From positions 62,001 through 126,000 of the forward strand of contig JAODUP010000350.1 in NCBI GenBank assembly GCA_025642065.1: a stretch of DNA of 64,000 nt, in the 5' to 3' direction. The notes under the pieces were generated by a model. It had not been told where the DNA came from, ran no database searches, and was given only the letters and a program-made list of their open reading frames with translations. Position 1 is the stretch's first letter; every line of letters starts with the position of its first letter. The position numbers and the translations under genes were made by a program. The DNA is from Paralvinella palmiformis. Taxonomy: Eukaryota; Annelida; Polychaeta; Terebellida; Alvinellidae. Shown here piece after piece: positions 45,844 to 57,243 of this stretch.

Positions 45844-47029
45844 CACAACAGTCAGTAAAGTTGAAGTGTAACTGTATTGTTTAGTTTGGAAATTTATCGA
45901 TTATTGAATCAAAGCGCTGTAAAGTGATTATGGTCCACTTTCAAGAAAGTCATAATTGTTTACTTTTTCATGTATAAAATGTCATAGGTACATATTAAGC
46001 TGTGTTATTATATTCCCACAAAATATATAACTGACAGATTTTGTCTCTGTTATTACCTGTAGTATATATTTCATTTCACCACTTCAGTCTTGTGTAAAGA
46101 AGCCAGCTGGTTGATTCACATCCGTCGTGCACGTGCATGGGGCTGTGTTTGTGTGTTTGTGTGTGTTTTTATTAAAGTATAATTCCCATAAGCTACCTGC
46201 TTAATCACGTAGCTATAAAAGTTGCGTATGAAAGCTTTGTTTGCATAATTAGAAAATAGTGATTAACCTCGCACAAGTTTAATTTTAGTTAATATTCTAA
46301 AAACGTTATTTTGTCTTTTCACTTACATAAAGCTTCATATGAAAACTATGTACTTGCATAATTACTAATAAGAAATTCTATAGTCAATAAATGGTAAAAG
46401 AACTTATCACCAAATTTTAAAGCTAAGTAATAATATATATTCACTTCAGCAGTAATATATTACAGACTGTTTATTTGATGGATCAAGATTCGAGGTTAGT
46501 ATTCTAAGGATAAATAACATTCAGGTAATTATCCAAGGGTAATTTTCTTGTAGGTAACTGTCCAAACGTGAAACAAAAAGGTGAATATTTGTGATTGCTC
46601 AATTACAAATGTCAGACGAGTTGCCTTCACTCAGTCAGTGAGTAGATAAATCAGTCAGTCAGCGAGTCTTTCAGTCAGACAGTGTTTCTTTTTCCATAAG
46701 AGGGTTCACCTAAAGATTACGATCTTTCATCTCTGTTTAATCTTCAATATTAATAATCTACAGGTAACTGATAACTATGTTTAATAAGGTGAAGTAATTG
46801 TTGTTTTATGTAAGGCAACCTCAAAAGGGAAATACTTCCTTTTCTAGGCATATATCATTCCCGTTTTGAACGGTGAATATCTTGAGTATGTTGTGGACAA
46901 AATATGTCCATATCTGATCAGGATATTATGTCAACAAATCGTGCGACACTCCATATTTCTACAATATTAATAAATTGTCATGATGGAAGAAGGTATTCCC
47001 TTAACACTCTTGGTAGCTCACCAGGCAGC
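45844..47029. other. AT-rich, no gene seen
   Basis: Short GT tract near 46145-46167 and AGTC-like units near 46630-46680. No gene or SINE recognised. Confidence 0.4.
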
Positions 47030-47069
47030 AGAACTTATGTGTGTGTATGTGTGTGTGTGTGTTTGTGTG

Positions 47070-47157
<88 letters not shown>

Positions 47158-47178
47158 GTGTGCGTGTGTGTGTGTGCT
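47030..47178. repeat. GT-AT-GT compound microsatellite
   Basis: GT, AT (about 47071-47108) and a long GT tract. Confidence 0.95.
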
Positions 47179-47724
47179 AGACTGTTTATTCATTCAATGA
47201 AATACTACAGCCTGATCATCTCACTTCCATATGGAGTATCCCGTTGATCATTTGTTCCAGGTCTGACCACAGCCGGGAATAAACCAAAGAACCATTCAGC
47301 CATTTGTCTGATCTGGATCACGTGTCCACTAATTTCATCTACAACCTATTCATCTGAATGGTAAATGTATCAATGAACCTGAAGATTAAAAGCAGCCTTT
47401 GGACTATTTTAAGCAACATTTTGGTTTGTTTTATTCGCTTTGTAATATTTCTCTCAATATTTTCCACTTTTTGGGTTTGAAAAGTTGCGAAAATCTGCAG
47501 ATTTAAACTCTAAACAGCGACATAATATTAGTATTGTATCATGATTAAGATTAGAATACGTTTGGACTAGGTGTTTGCTTTCATAAATGTACTCGATCAA
47601 CATTGTGTAGGCAATTAGATGACAACATTGTATTGGAAAATGTTAGCAGGACAACTAGAAGACTGGAATATACTGAAGGACATTAGGAAATGTGCCAGAG
47701 AACAATGTTATATGGGACATACTA
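47179..47724. other. intergenic, no gene seen
   Basis: No recognised feature. Confidence 0.4.
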
Positions 47725-47749
47725 TTACTGCTACTACTACTACTACTAC

Positions 47750-48495
47750 TAATAATAATAATGTATATTTAATAAAGCGCCCTTACTAGCAGGAGCCATT
47801 CAAAGGCGCTGTACAAATAATATGTAATATAATAATACCCCAAATAATGTCTGTAAAAACCTGTAATGATTTAAAAGATAATAATTATTTATCTGTGAAA
47901 GTGACCTTAATTAGGTGTGTTTTTAGAAGAAATTTAAAGTTTTAAAGAGACGACGCATTTCTAATATCTGCCGGCAACATATTCCACAAAGTAGGGGCTT
48001 CAACACTAAACGCACAATCACCATATGACTTGAGCCAGACAATGGCACCTGCAATAGTATCTGACTGGATGACCTGAGTTTTCGGGATGACTTTCTAATG
48101 GAAACCAGTTCACACAGGTATTCTGGCACATATCATTAATAGATTTATAAGTTATTAACAAAATCGTCAAATGGATACGCCGTCTAACAGGTAGCCAATG
48201 TAGTTTTTGAAGAATTGGGGTGATATGATCATATTTTCTAGTATTTGTTACAATGCGAGCTGCACTATTCTGAATTCGCTGAAGGCGATTAATGTTATAA
48301 TCAGATATGCCATATAACAGGGAGTTACAATAGTCTATACGAGATGTAACAAAGGCATGAACTACAGTTACAAGTGATTCTTGTGTCAAGAATGCTTTTA
48401 AACAGTGGATGTTCTTAAGATGGTAGTAGGCAGCTCGGCATACTGATGTGACATGTTCATGGATGTTAATACATTGGTTAAAAATAACGAGACTG
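47750..48495 (-). mobile_element. 5'-truncated LINE, same family as 9.2 kb
   Basis: On the minus strand the frame 48389-48018 contains VTVVHAFVTSRIDYCNSLLY and HWLPVRRRIHLTILL, nearly identical to the 9.2 kb copy. The 3' UTR (TGTACAGCGCCTTTGAATGG, GCGCTTTATTAAATATACAT) and an ATT tail follow. It starts abruptly near 48495 at the text GTTATTTTTAACCAATG, so most of the RT is absent. Typical incomplete reverse transcription product. Confidence 0.85.
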
Positions 48496-49010
48496 GTAGG
48501 ATCATTTCAGACGAATAATTGAAAACCATTAAAGAGGACTATGAGAGGACATCACAATGATACCAGGAAATACCATAAGTGCTCGAGAACATCATTGTAT
48601 ATGACAATATTGGAAATATAGAACACATAAAACTTATGACAGAATTATGAGGTATAATAGCATTGAGGAACACTTATTGTCAACTAATGAGGGGAGTATG
48701 TCATATAGATAATATCAGTTGAGTTGTGTCTCATTGATGATATATAGATTGTTGTCTAATATATACAATATTTAGACTATTATTTTTATTATTGTCTTAA
48801 CAAGAGGAACTTATACACATTTAATCGTATTTAATGGACATTTTACTTCAGCTTCTAGAATAAGATGGTACGATGTGACCACGTAATGAGTGCTCCTCTA
48901 CTTTCAGCTTCCAAATAAGTAACCTTACTTTAACTCGAGCGTTATGTCGTCCACCATAAACACATCCTTATAAAAGATCAATGTTGGATATCAAATCAAT
49001 TATTATTGTC
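48496..49010. other. AT-rich, no gene seen
   Basis: No recognised feature. Confidence 0.4.
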
Positions 49011-49327
49011 TGTCTTTTTTCACCTTTCATATTCAAATAGTTCCCTTTTTAATCCGCGTACGCGCGCATGGACGAATGCACGCAAGGACTCGCATAAGGC
49101 TATATACCGACAGTGAGCTGGTCAAGTAATTTCTCCGTTTTGATACGTTTATGTATCATGGTGTCTATCAGGATCGATGTTTATGGAGAAAATCAATCTG
49201 GTGATAAATGGTTGATAACACATCGTTCAGTTCTTTATCAGATAACTAACATGACTGACATCGACAGAGAACGAGAGATTACTGGATATAAATGATGTTC
49301 TCATTGTTGCCTCTTACTATGTACCCT

Positions 49328-49490
<163 letters not shown>

Positions 49491-50039
49491 CTAACTAATA
49501 GTCAGGTATTCAATGGCATAGCCAAATACTGCCAACAAATGTCCAATTAAGGATAGAGTTGTTTTCACTAAAAGCAAGTTATCTGCCAGAAGATAGCATG
49601 CGCTGTGTCTGTCCATCATTGTCTGATCCCGAATGGTACAATTTCATTAATTATTAATGGATAATTCTGAAAGGATAATTAATTAGTTGTTATTCTGTTG
49701 TTTTTGTTTGTGTTTATTTCAATCAATTGTTCAGTTGTGAATCGAACAATGAGATCATTATATTGATATGATTATATAACTTGCTAACCCAATTCAAACT
49801 AGTTGTCTTTAAATAAAAGTACATATGCTCTTCATCTGGGAAGTTATATTTAATTCATATATTTTATACACAATCTGTATTCTCTTCAACATTGTCAAGG
49901 TCAACATCGAAAATCCATTGATAAGCAGGTAATCCACTGATGGTTTATCTCAATGCTTGTTAAATAAAGTATTCTCAACTTAAACCACACCTGGCTGCGG
50001 ACAGGAAAACGATACTTACGGGTTACGTTAAGTCAGCCA

Positions 50040-50535
50040 GTCTGTCTGTATGTCTCTGTCTGTCTGTCTCTGTATGTCTGTCTCTATCTGTCTATCTATC
50101 TCTGTTTGTGTGTCTGTCTGTGTGTCTGTCTGTCTCTGTCTGTCTATCTCTGTATGTCTCTGTCTGTCTGTCTCTCTGTGCCTGTCTTTGTCAGTCTCTG
50201 TCTATCTATGTATGTCTGTCTATCTCTGTCTGTCTGTCTCTGTCTATCTCCGTCTGTCTATCTCTGTCTGTCTGTCTCTATATGTCTGTCTTTCTCTGTC
50301 TGTATTGTCTGTCTGTCTGTCTCTGTCTGTCTATCCCTGTCTGTCTGTATTTCTCTGTATGTCTGCCTGTCTCTGTATGTATGTCAATGTATGTCTGTCT
50401 ATATCTGTCTGTCGCTGTATCTGTGACTGTTTGTCTGTCTGTCGCTGTCTATTTGTCTGTCTCCGTCTGTCTGTCTCTGTCTGTCTCTGTCTTTCTGTCT
50501 GTCTCTCTCTATCTCTGTCTGTCTGTCTGTCGATA
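50040..50535. repeat. TCTG tetranucleotide tract, about 500 bp
   Basis: Irregular (TCTG)n with TCTA/TATG variants. All three plus frames stay open as Cys/Leu/Ser/Val-rich readings, which are artefacts. Absent from the left arm. Confidence 0.95.
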
Positions 50536-50539
50536 AAGC

Positions 50540-51415
50540 AGTCAATTAATCTCTCAGTTATTCAATTAGTGAGTCAATCTGTGGTTAGTCAATTAGTTAG
50601 TGCATTTCTTAGTTAGTTAATTGGCTATTATGTATGCCAGTTAACCAGACAGTTAATCAACCTGTTTGTCAATTAGCCAGTCATATGTCAGTTAGTCAAT
50701 TAGCTAGTCAGTGTGCCAGTTAGTTAATTATCCAGTAAGGCACAAAGTTGACCAAGTAGTCAGTCAGTCAGTCAGTCAGACAATCAGTTGTTTAGTCAAA
50801 TAATCAGCCAGACAGTCAGTTATATAACTAGCCAGTCAGTATATTAGTTTGTCTATTAGCCAATTAACCAGTCAGTCTGTCAGTCAGTCAGTTAGTCAAG
50901 TAATCAATTAGCCATTCAGTCTCTCAGTCAGATAGTCAGTTAGCCAGCCAGTCAGTTTGTTAGTCAACTAGCAGGTTACTCAATCAGTTAGTCAATTATC
51001 TAGGCAGTGTTTCGGTTAGTCAATCAGTCAGTCATTCTATCAGCCAATTAACCAGTGGGTCTGTCAATGTATTCGTTAGTCAATTAGCCAGTAATTCAGT
51101 TTGTTAATCAAATTATCATTCAGTCGGTCAGTTTGTTATTGAGTCAATTAGCCAATCAATCAGTTTGTTATTGAGTCAATTAGTCAGTCGATCAATTTCT
51201 TATTGAGTCAATTTGTCAGTCAATTTACAAGTCGGTTAGTCAGTTTGTTATTGAGTCAATTGGCTATTAAGTCAGTTTGTTAGTCACTTTGTCAGTTAGT
51301 CAGTCAATTTGTTATTGAGTCAATTAGTCAACCAGTCAGTTTGTTAGTTAATTTATAATCCATTCATTCGGGTAGTCAAGTAATCCGTCAGTCATTCAGA
51401 TATCCAGTATTCAGC
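50540..51415. repeat. degenerate AGTC-rich tandem tract
   Basis: Inverted counterpart of 34040-35130. Between about 51120 and 51330 a sub-unit TTATTGAGTCAATTAG recurs five times. Confidence 0.9.
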
Positions 51416-51780
51416 TGTTTCAGCACAAAACAGCCAAATCCTCTCCATATACATCAAGTCTATCCTAGTCGTTGTTAATAAACTAAACATCCTCATTACA
51501 AACCGTCAGATCTGATCTATTTCCCATAACGTAAGCTGACAAATAACAGATGATAAATAACATCTAATATAGATTCCATCCTAATACGTCAATTAGTCTC
51601 ATCAAGATATAGAACTACATCTTGACGATGTGTTGGATACAAACAAAACACGAATTGTTGTTTATGTTAGACATCAACTCTGATTAATCTATATTAATCT
51701 ATAAAATGGCATATCAATTATCAGTAATCAGGACATGATGTCTCCCCTTGGTATGACATGATGGAAGCATATTGCGTGTG

Positions 51781-51870
51781 TCTGTTAGTGTCTCAGTAGT
51801 AAGACTGGTAGCACGGATGTAAACGGAATTCAGGGTTGTTAGTTCGACTCTAATCGAAATTTGAAAGGTG
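51781..51870 (+). mobile_element. tRNA-derived SINE, right arm
   Basis: Head GTCTCAGTAGTAAGACTGGT and AGCACGG is shared with 33690-33715 in complement. The following GTTAGTTCGACTCTAATC (B box) differs from the left arm. Confidence 0.5.
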
Positions 51871-52229
51871 TGTTATTACTTAATGTTATTCAGTGCCCCC
51901 CCGAGATTGACTGACCCAGTGACCTCATGGTTAATACAAGTATTTTGTTAGTGTAATGTGAATTTTTTACACACAAATATTTTGTGATCTGTTTCCGATC
52001 AGTGTACCTTCAGCAAATTATTCACGATTATTCACGACTTATTTCTATTAATTTTTAAACTAGAATACTGAATATCTATGTTAAAATGAAAATGTCCTAA
52101 ATACTGAAACCTACTTATAAAATTAATTGCTTATTAAAACATAAATACAGATAATTTACCCGATTTTAACGTTTTTTAATAAGTACATATAGATCATAAG
52201 ACAATTATTTAACACCAGGGATGATAGCA
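51871..52229. other. right-arm stretch without clear left-arm match
   Basis: AT-rich, no gene or family recognised. Confidence 0.35.
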
Positions 52230-52278
52230 TAATAATGATAATAATAGTAACAATAATAATAATAATAATAATAATAAT
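52230..52278. repeat. AAT microsatellite
   Basis: AAT/ATA tract; probably the tail of the adjoining SINE-D. Confidence 0.9.
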
Positions 52279-52395
52279 CCTCAAACACAGCAACGATTCG
52301 GATTCGAACCCTTGCCTTGAATTTAAAGGGCAGTGGTATCACTACTGCAGCGTTCTAAACACTGTGCTATACTTCCTGCTTAATCTGTGCCAGTA
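52279..52395 (-). mobile_element. SINE-D copy, right arm
   Basis: In complement: GCAGGAAGTATAGCACAGTG (A box), GGGTTCGAATCCGAATC (B box), GTTGCTGTGTTTGAGGATT and an ATT tail. It occupies the mirrored position of 33023-33113, so it predates the duplication. Confidence 0.7.
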
Positions 52396-52913
52396 TTCAG
52401 GTTTATACTATCATTATTCTGCGATCGACAAGTTGATCTCATTCGTGATTTATATTTAAAATTTCAAAGCTTCCGCAAGTCACTCTATTTACATATGTTA
52501 TATTCTGATTGGCCGCAAATGATAAATGAGTTATTTTGATTGTCAGATGAAGACTGAACGTCAGTATCTAATTTGTATTTAATACTATTTGTAGTTACGC
52601 GATTTTAATTTATGAGATAATACCTTTTTGCCAACCTATCTCCTTTTAGTAACATCTCAAATTTATGTTTTATGGACCAAGTCTAATGGCTTCTTTAATT
52701 TGTAAACATGACGCAATCAATCCTCTTTTAGATCGTCTTTGTAACTCGGAGCTGGAAATGTTGTACTAGATGTTATCAGGATGAGTTAAATATTTATAAA
52801 TAATCTAATTATTTAGTATATCCTTTAAACATTCTTATGATAGTTGCTGATGTAATAAAACAACCGTAAAGATACAATGATGAATATTGAATACTAATAA
52901 CCGATGATAATAT

Positions 52914-53167
52914 TAGCCGAAATGGCAGTTTTTTACTTGGCTGGCAGCCTCAAATGAGGGAGATGCATATGGTCTATAACTTACAGCTTCCCCATGGAGA
53001 GTAATTCTAAATAAATTTAGAATTTAGAATAAATAGCATGTTCGGTGGATAAAACCTTGCGAGTTGCCTGCCTGGATGCAAAACTCCCCCTACACCTGCG
53101 ACCCCCCGCACAGAATGGCCATAGGTAAATAGTCTCACGCTCTACCTATGAGGCCAATGAGGCGGTT
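52914..53167 (-). mobile_element. SINE-C inserted in the right arm only
   Basis: In complement: CCGCCTCATTGGCCTCATAG head, AGGCAACTCGCAAGGTTTT, CTCCATGGGGAAGCTGTAAG and GCCATTTCGGCTAATA. The left arm runs straight through the corresponding point (near 32560) without it. Confidence 0.85.
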
Positions 53168-53696
53168 GATCGGACAATATGACCGTAACCCAAAGAGATC
53201 AACACAACAAATGGCGGATCATTTCCCTACAATATGATCTCTAGAGTTGAAAAATAACATTGTTGGTGACGTCATAGCTGAACCTAAGAAACACTTTGAA
53301 GTAACCTATAGCTAAACGAGAGTAAAAAGTGTTAAAACCGACAGAGCACGGAACTGTGGGGTGTAAAATGAACTTACTCCAAATGTAGCTTTATTATACA
53401 AAATTCCTCATATCAAAATAACGTATTGTGGTAAGTTAAGTTGGTATTATTTTATATCATCAACGTTAGGAGTCTTCTGTTCTGTACTTATTTCATCTAG
53501 TGAGAGTGGATTATTTAATTATATTTGAATAAATATGAAACAAAAATTACTATCTTACCTGGACATAATCCCTCCTCCATCCAGGGACCGTATATAATAA
53601 AATCACTTTGACATAAACACTATATATGAGCAAGAATATGAAGTCCTTATAACAACGCATTTTGTTGAGGGGTATAATAAAACATCATAAAAGCAA

Positions 53697-53780
53697 CGTG
53701 TGTGTATGTGTGTGTATGAGTTTGCGTGCGTTCGTGCGTGCGTGCGTGCGTGTGTGCGTGCGTGCATATATGTGTGTGTT
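53697..53780. repeat. GT/GCGT microsatellite
   Basis: GTGTGTAT and GCGTGCGT units just outside the right arm. The left arm also begins beside a GT tract (30909-31092). Confidence 0.9.
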
Positions 53781-53904
53781 TATTAATGTGTTGCTTTGTG
53801 TATAACAATTGTTTTGTTAATGACAGCCACACTAGAACAGCAATGTCATAGCGACAATTAATATATAGATAATAGATATTACTCGTTTTTCTAATTCACG
53901 GTTG

Positions 53905-54045
53905 ACCTCTCGTTGTGGTACAGTTGGTACTGCAATAGGCTTCAAACCTTTGGATCGGGGTTCGAATGTTACCGATCTTCTCATTTGCATATGAAGTCGC
54001 CCCAGATGTGACCAACATCGAGGCTAAAGCAAACTTTTCACTCTC
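53905..54045 (+). mobile_element. SINE-E copy followed by a CTCA tract
   Basis: A-box-like GTGGTACAGTTGGTACTG and B box GGGGTTCGAATGTTACC, then GTGACCAACATCGAGGC and CTCACTCACTCA. Confidence 0.6.
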
Positions 54046-54275
54046 ACTCACTCAATGAATTAATTGCTCAATCAATCAATCAATCAACCACTCACTCGCT
54101 CACTCAATAAAAACCCTCATCCGCCCATTTACCCGCTTACTTACCCGCCTACTCGTCCTTCACCCATCAACTCACCCCCCCCACACACACACACACTTAT
54201 TCACTCACTTACCCATTCAATTAGTCAGTCAGTCAGTCAGTCACTCGCTCACTCATTCGCACACACTCACGTACC
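54046..54275. repeat. degenerate CTCA/TCAA tetranucleotide tract
   Basis: TCAA, CTCA, CCAC, CAGT and ACAC units in succession. Any frame here (SLTHS, PPTRPS) is an artefact. Confidence 0.85.
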
Positions 54276-54659
54276 CCAAGATGACAGTTGACTCAGTGGA
54301 TATTCTTTTAAGACACATATGTGACTAGATTAAGACACATTTATAATACAAATTTTGATGAAATTTAGTCAATCTCTACCTTAAATTAATCTATTACTAT
54401 CTACAATTGACCGGTCACTGAGATATGCTGGCAATGACAGATTATCTCCTAGAAGATAATAAATGATGTGGTTGATTCATCATGTAGACGTTTCCTAAAT
54501 TATTTCACGTTGCTGGTTATGTTTTTCTTTGGTTATTTTCTGGCGAAGTTTTAATATTAATCTGCCAGTGCTGAGTATGGTAAATGACCGTAATGGAGTT
54601 AATTAAATTTATGTAATTTGTCTTGTATTTGGTTTTCTCCTCATAAATAAGGGTCTTGG
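54276..54659. other. AT-rich, no gene seen
   Basis: No recognised feature. Confidence 0.4.
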
Positions 54660-55078
54660 TCTGTGTATGTGTGTGTGTGCGTCTGTGTGCGTCTGTGTGC
54701 ATATGTGAGAGTGTGTGTGTGTGTGTTTTAGGATACATATATAGTGTCACTGGCGCAGAACATCAACATCTCTAAACATTCTTTGAGACCTCGATCCCCC
54801 ATAAATCTAAATTTAAATAAAACTAAACATACATCAATCTAAATATACAATCTTCTACGTCTCCACATATCGATACATTAATACGGTATCCTAAACATGT
54901 GTCTGGTCTACTCACCAACCTGTGGGAATCAGGCAATTCGTTTTTCGTACCCGACAAATATGTCACGCCCACAAGAAAGCGACTACATGCAGGCTGCATA
55001 CAAAAGCGGAATGACGTAAAATATATCAATTGACACCACGGCTCGCAGTAAACAACACGTGTAGTGGTCCAATGGCGA
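54660..55078 (+). mobile_element. repeat R, copy 4, with GT head
   Basis: GT/GTCT tract (54660-54726), then TTTAGGATACATATATAG, CAGAACATCAACATCTCTAA and the central blocks, broken off at 55078 where the next GT head begins. Confidence 0.8.
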
Positions 55079-55210
55079 GTGTATGTGTTTCTGTGTGTGT
55101 CTGTGTTTTAGGATACGTATATATGGTAGCACTGGGTCAAAACATCAAAATATATGCATCCTTTTAAACCTATACCTTAATTAATCTATACATAATTAAA
55201 TCAATAGTAT
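55079..55210 (+). mobile_element. repeat R, 5' end only (copy 5)
   Basis: A short GT/GTCT head, then TTTTAGGATACGTATATA and ACATCAAAATATATGCATCC. Truncated after about 110 bases. Confidence 0.7.
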
Positions 55211-55214
55211 ATAT

Positions 55215-55452
55215 ATGTGTGTATGTGTGTGTATGTGTGTGTATGTGTGTGTATGTGTGTGTCTGTGTGTGTCTGTGTGTGTCTGTGTGTGTGTATGTGT
55301 GTGTGTATGTGTGTGTGTATGTGTGTGTGTATGTGTGTGTGTTGTTGTGTGTGTGTGTGTCTGTGTGTGTCTGTGTGTGTCTGTGTGTGTCTGTGTGTGT
55401 CTGTGTGTGTCTGTGTGTGTCTGTGTGTGTCTGTGTGTGTCTGTGTGTCTCT

Positions 55453-55503
<51 letters not shown>
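55215..55503. repeat. GTGTAT/GTGTCT/GT microsatellite, about 290 bp
   Basis: Long compound GT tract with an 8-base GTGTGTCT periodicity (about 55330-55450). It forms the head of the next R unit. The open Cys/Val and His/Thr frames are artefacts. Confidence 0.95.
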
Positions 55504-55507
<4 letters not shown>

Positions 55508-55641
55508 AGCTGTGTATAATAAGGCACAGGCACAGAGAATCTCGAACCGTGAATTCAAACTCTGGACGTTTCTTCAGGGGACTGAATCCAGAGTGGCGAC
55601 TTTTCTTGCTGAGACATGTGTAATGTCTCACCAGTCCCATG
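55504..55641 (+). mobile_element. repeat R 5' end fused to the 60-bp shared block (copy 6)
   Basis: TTTTAGCTGTGTATAATAAG and GGCACAGGCACAGAGAATC (R start), then 55549-55606, which matches 27534-27595 in complement. Confidence 0.65.
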
Positions 55642-55674
55642 TGTGTCTGTGTGTGTCTGTGTGTGTCTGTGTCT

Positions 55675-55717
<43 letters not shown>

Positions 55718-56327
55718 TTAGGGTATATAGTAAGAGGCAACAGGCACAGAGCATCAACATATCTAAACATCCTTCGAAACCAACCTCCATAAATCTAAAT
55801 ACATTAATCTAAAATTAAAATGTTCCATACCTCCACATATTGATAAATGTGTGCGTATACCTAAGCATGTGTCTGGTCTACTCATCAGCCTGTGGGAACC
55901 AGCTAATTCGCTTTTCGTACGCGACAAATATGTCACGCCCACAGGAAAGCGGCTACATGCAGGCTACGTACAAAAAGCGGAAGCACGTAAAAACATACCA
56001 TTTGATACCACAGCTCGCAACAAACAACACGTGCGTGTGGTTCAATGGTGACTTGCTACATACATATCATAAACTATTTTGACACCACAGTTTACATTCA
56101 ACAGTAATTTTCTGTGGTCCAAAAGAAACCTGTATATAAAGCATTTCGACACCTCAGATGCTGACCTCAGCTTTATTCTGGGTTCGAATAACTGAATAAA
56201 TCCTACCTATATGAACCATGTATCAATACACGTCCGACTGGTCTGGCGTCGAAGTTCTTCTCTAACCTAAGTGAAAATTCAAGCCCTATATATAGCCTCA
56301 GCGTGTTAACAAACATTACAGTTTGTT
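55642..56327 (+). mobile_element. repeat R, full-length copy (copy 7)
   Basis: A GT/GTCT head (55642-55715), then TTTAGGGTATATAGTAAGAG. The unit continues for about 610 bases and ends with the perfect 7-bp stem hairpin AACAAACATTACAGTTTGTT (56308-56327). It is the only copy here with both ends. Two overlapping frames of 60-80 codons (about 55840-56082) recur in copy 3, but no domain is recognised. The class is uncertain; a non-autonomous Helitron/Helentron-like element is one candidate. Confidence 0.75.
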
Positions 56328-57060
56328 CATAACAAAGAGAATGTACACTAACTCAGTATGGACTCACTGAAGCGATTTAACTAAAATAAAAACAAAGTAG
56401 CAATACCGCACAATGGATTATTACTGGACTAGAACGAAATATGTGTGTGTGTGTGTGTGCGCGCGCGTGCGTGTACGTGCGTGCGTGCGTGCTGTCTGGA
56501 ATAGGACACTGACTAAATATCGAGAAAGGATTTTTCATGCCGACACTTTATAGTTTGGTAACATTTAATTTTTAAATTGTGGTTTCTAATGGCGTCTATT
56601 TGTGACTTCAATGGTACTTCAATAAAGGCTAATTTCTGGATGGGAGACGCATTTGTTGTTCTTTATTGTTATCTATACAGTTGGCTGTTTACGACATGGA
56701 TATAAGCACTTCTTAAATGTTTAGATGATTTGTTTAACAGCACTCTATAGACTCGAGTTTGTTGGAGAACATTTTGCGTACAGATTAAGATTGTACGTAT
56801 TTGTTAAGTACATAGAGAATCTCGTTCTAGATTAATAGTATGGAGAAAAAGTTCATTTTTGAGAAGAAAAGTGAAACGAAAGAGACTTGGGAGGAGCAAT
56901 GTCCCGGAGAGAAGTCACTTATGAGTCATTACAAGGAAACTGGGGATAACAATATTACAAATGTATCTACGTATGTTATACATGATGACTTTGCTAATAA
57001 TGTGGGCAAGGACAAACTTAATCTCGGGAGGAAACACTAGGATCAAGGTATCTTCTCATA
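56328..57060. other. intergenic with GT/GC tract at 56440-56490
   Basis: A 66-codon frame at 56840-57040 has no recognised domain, though it leads into the hAT remnant. Otherwise nothing. Confidence 0.35.
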
Positions 57061-57243
57061 ATGGCTCAAGTAGAGAAAGTGGAACGAGGAATATATCAAA
57101 TATAGTTTTTTCCTCCACCAAGACGAACTAACAAGCTCAAAGCATGTTTTCCAATGTAAAAATATATCAACCACTGTTTGGCTACTTCAAATATACAGAC
57201 TCAGTTAAGAATAAAGCATAGTAATCGTCAAAAGTGAGTGCAC

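Noticed and set aside
50050..50616. 188-codon plus frame rich in Ser, Val, Cys and Leu
   Set aside because: Translation of the TCTG tract; three frames are open at once, which is diagnostic of simple repeats.
55196..55721. Several 90-170 codon Cys/Val or His/Thr frames
   Set aside because: GT/GTCT microsatellite artefacts.
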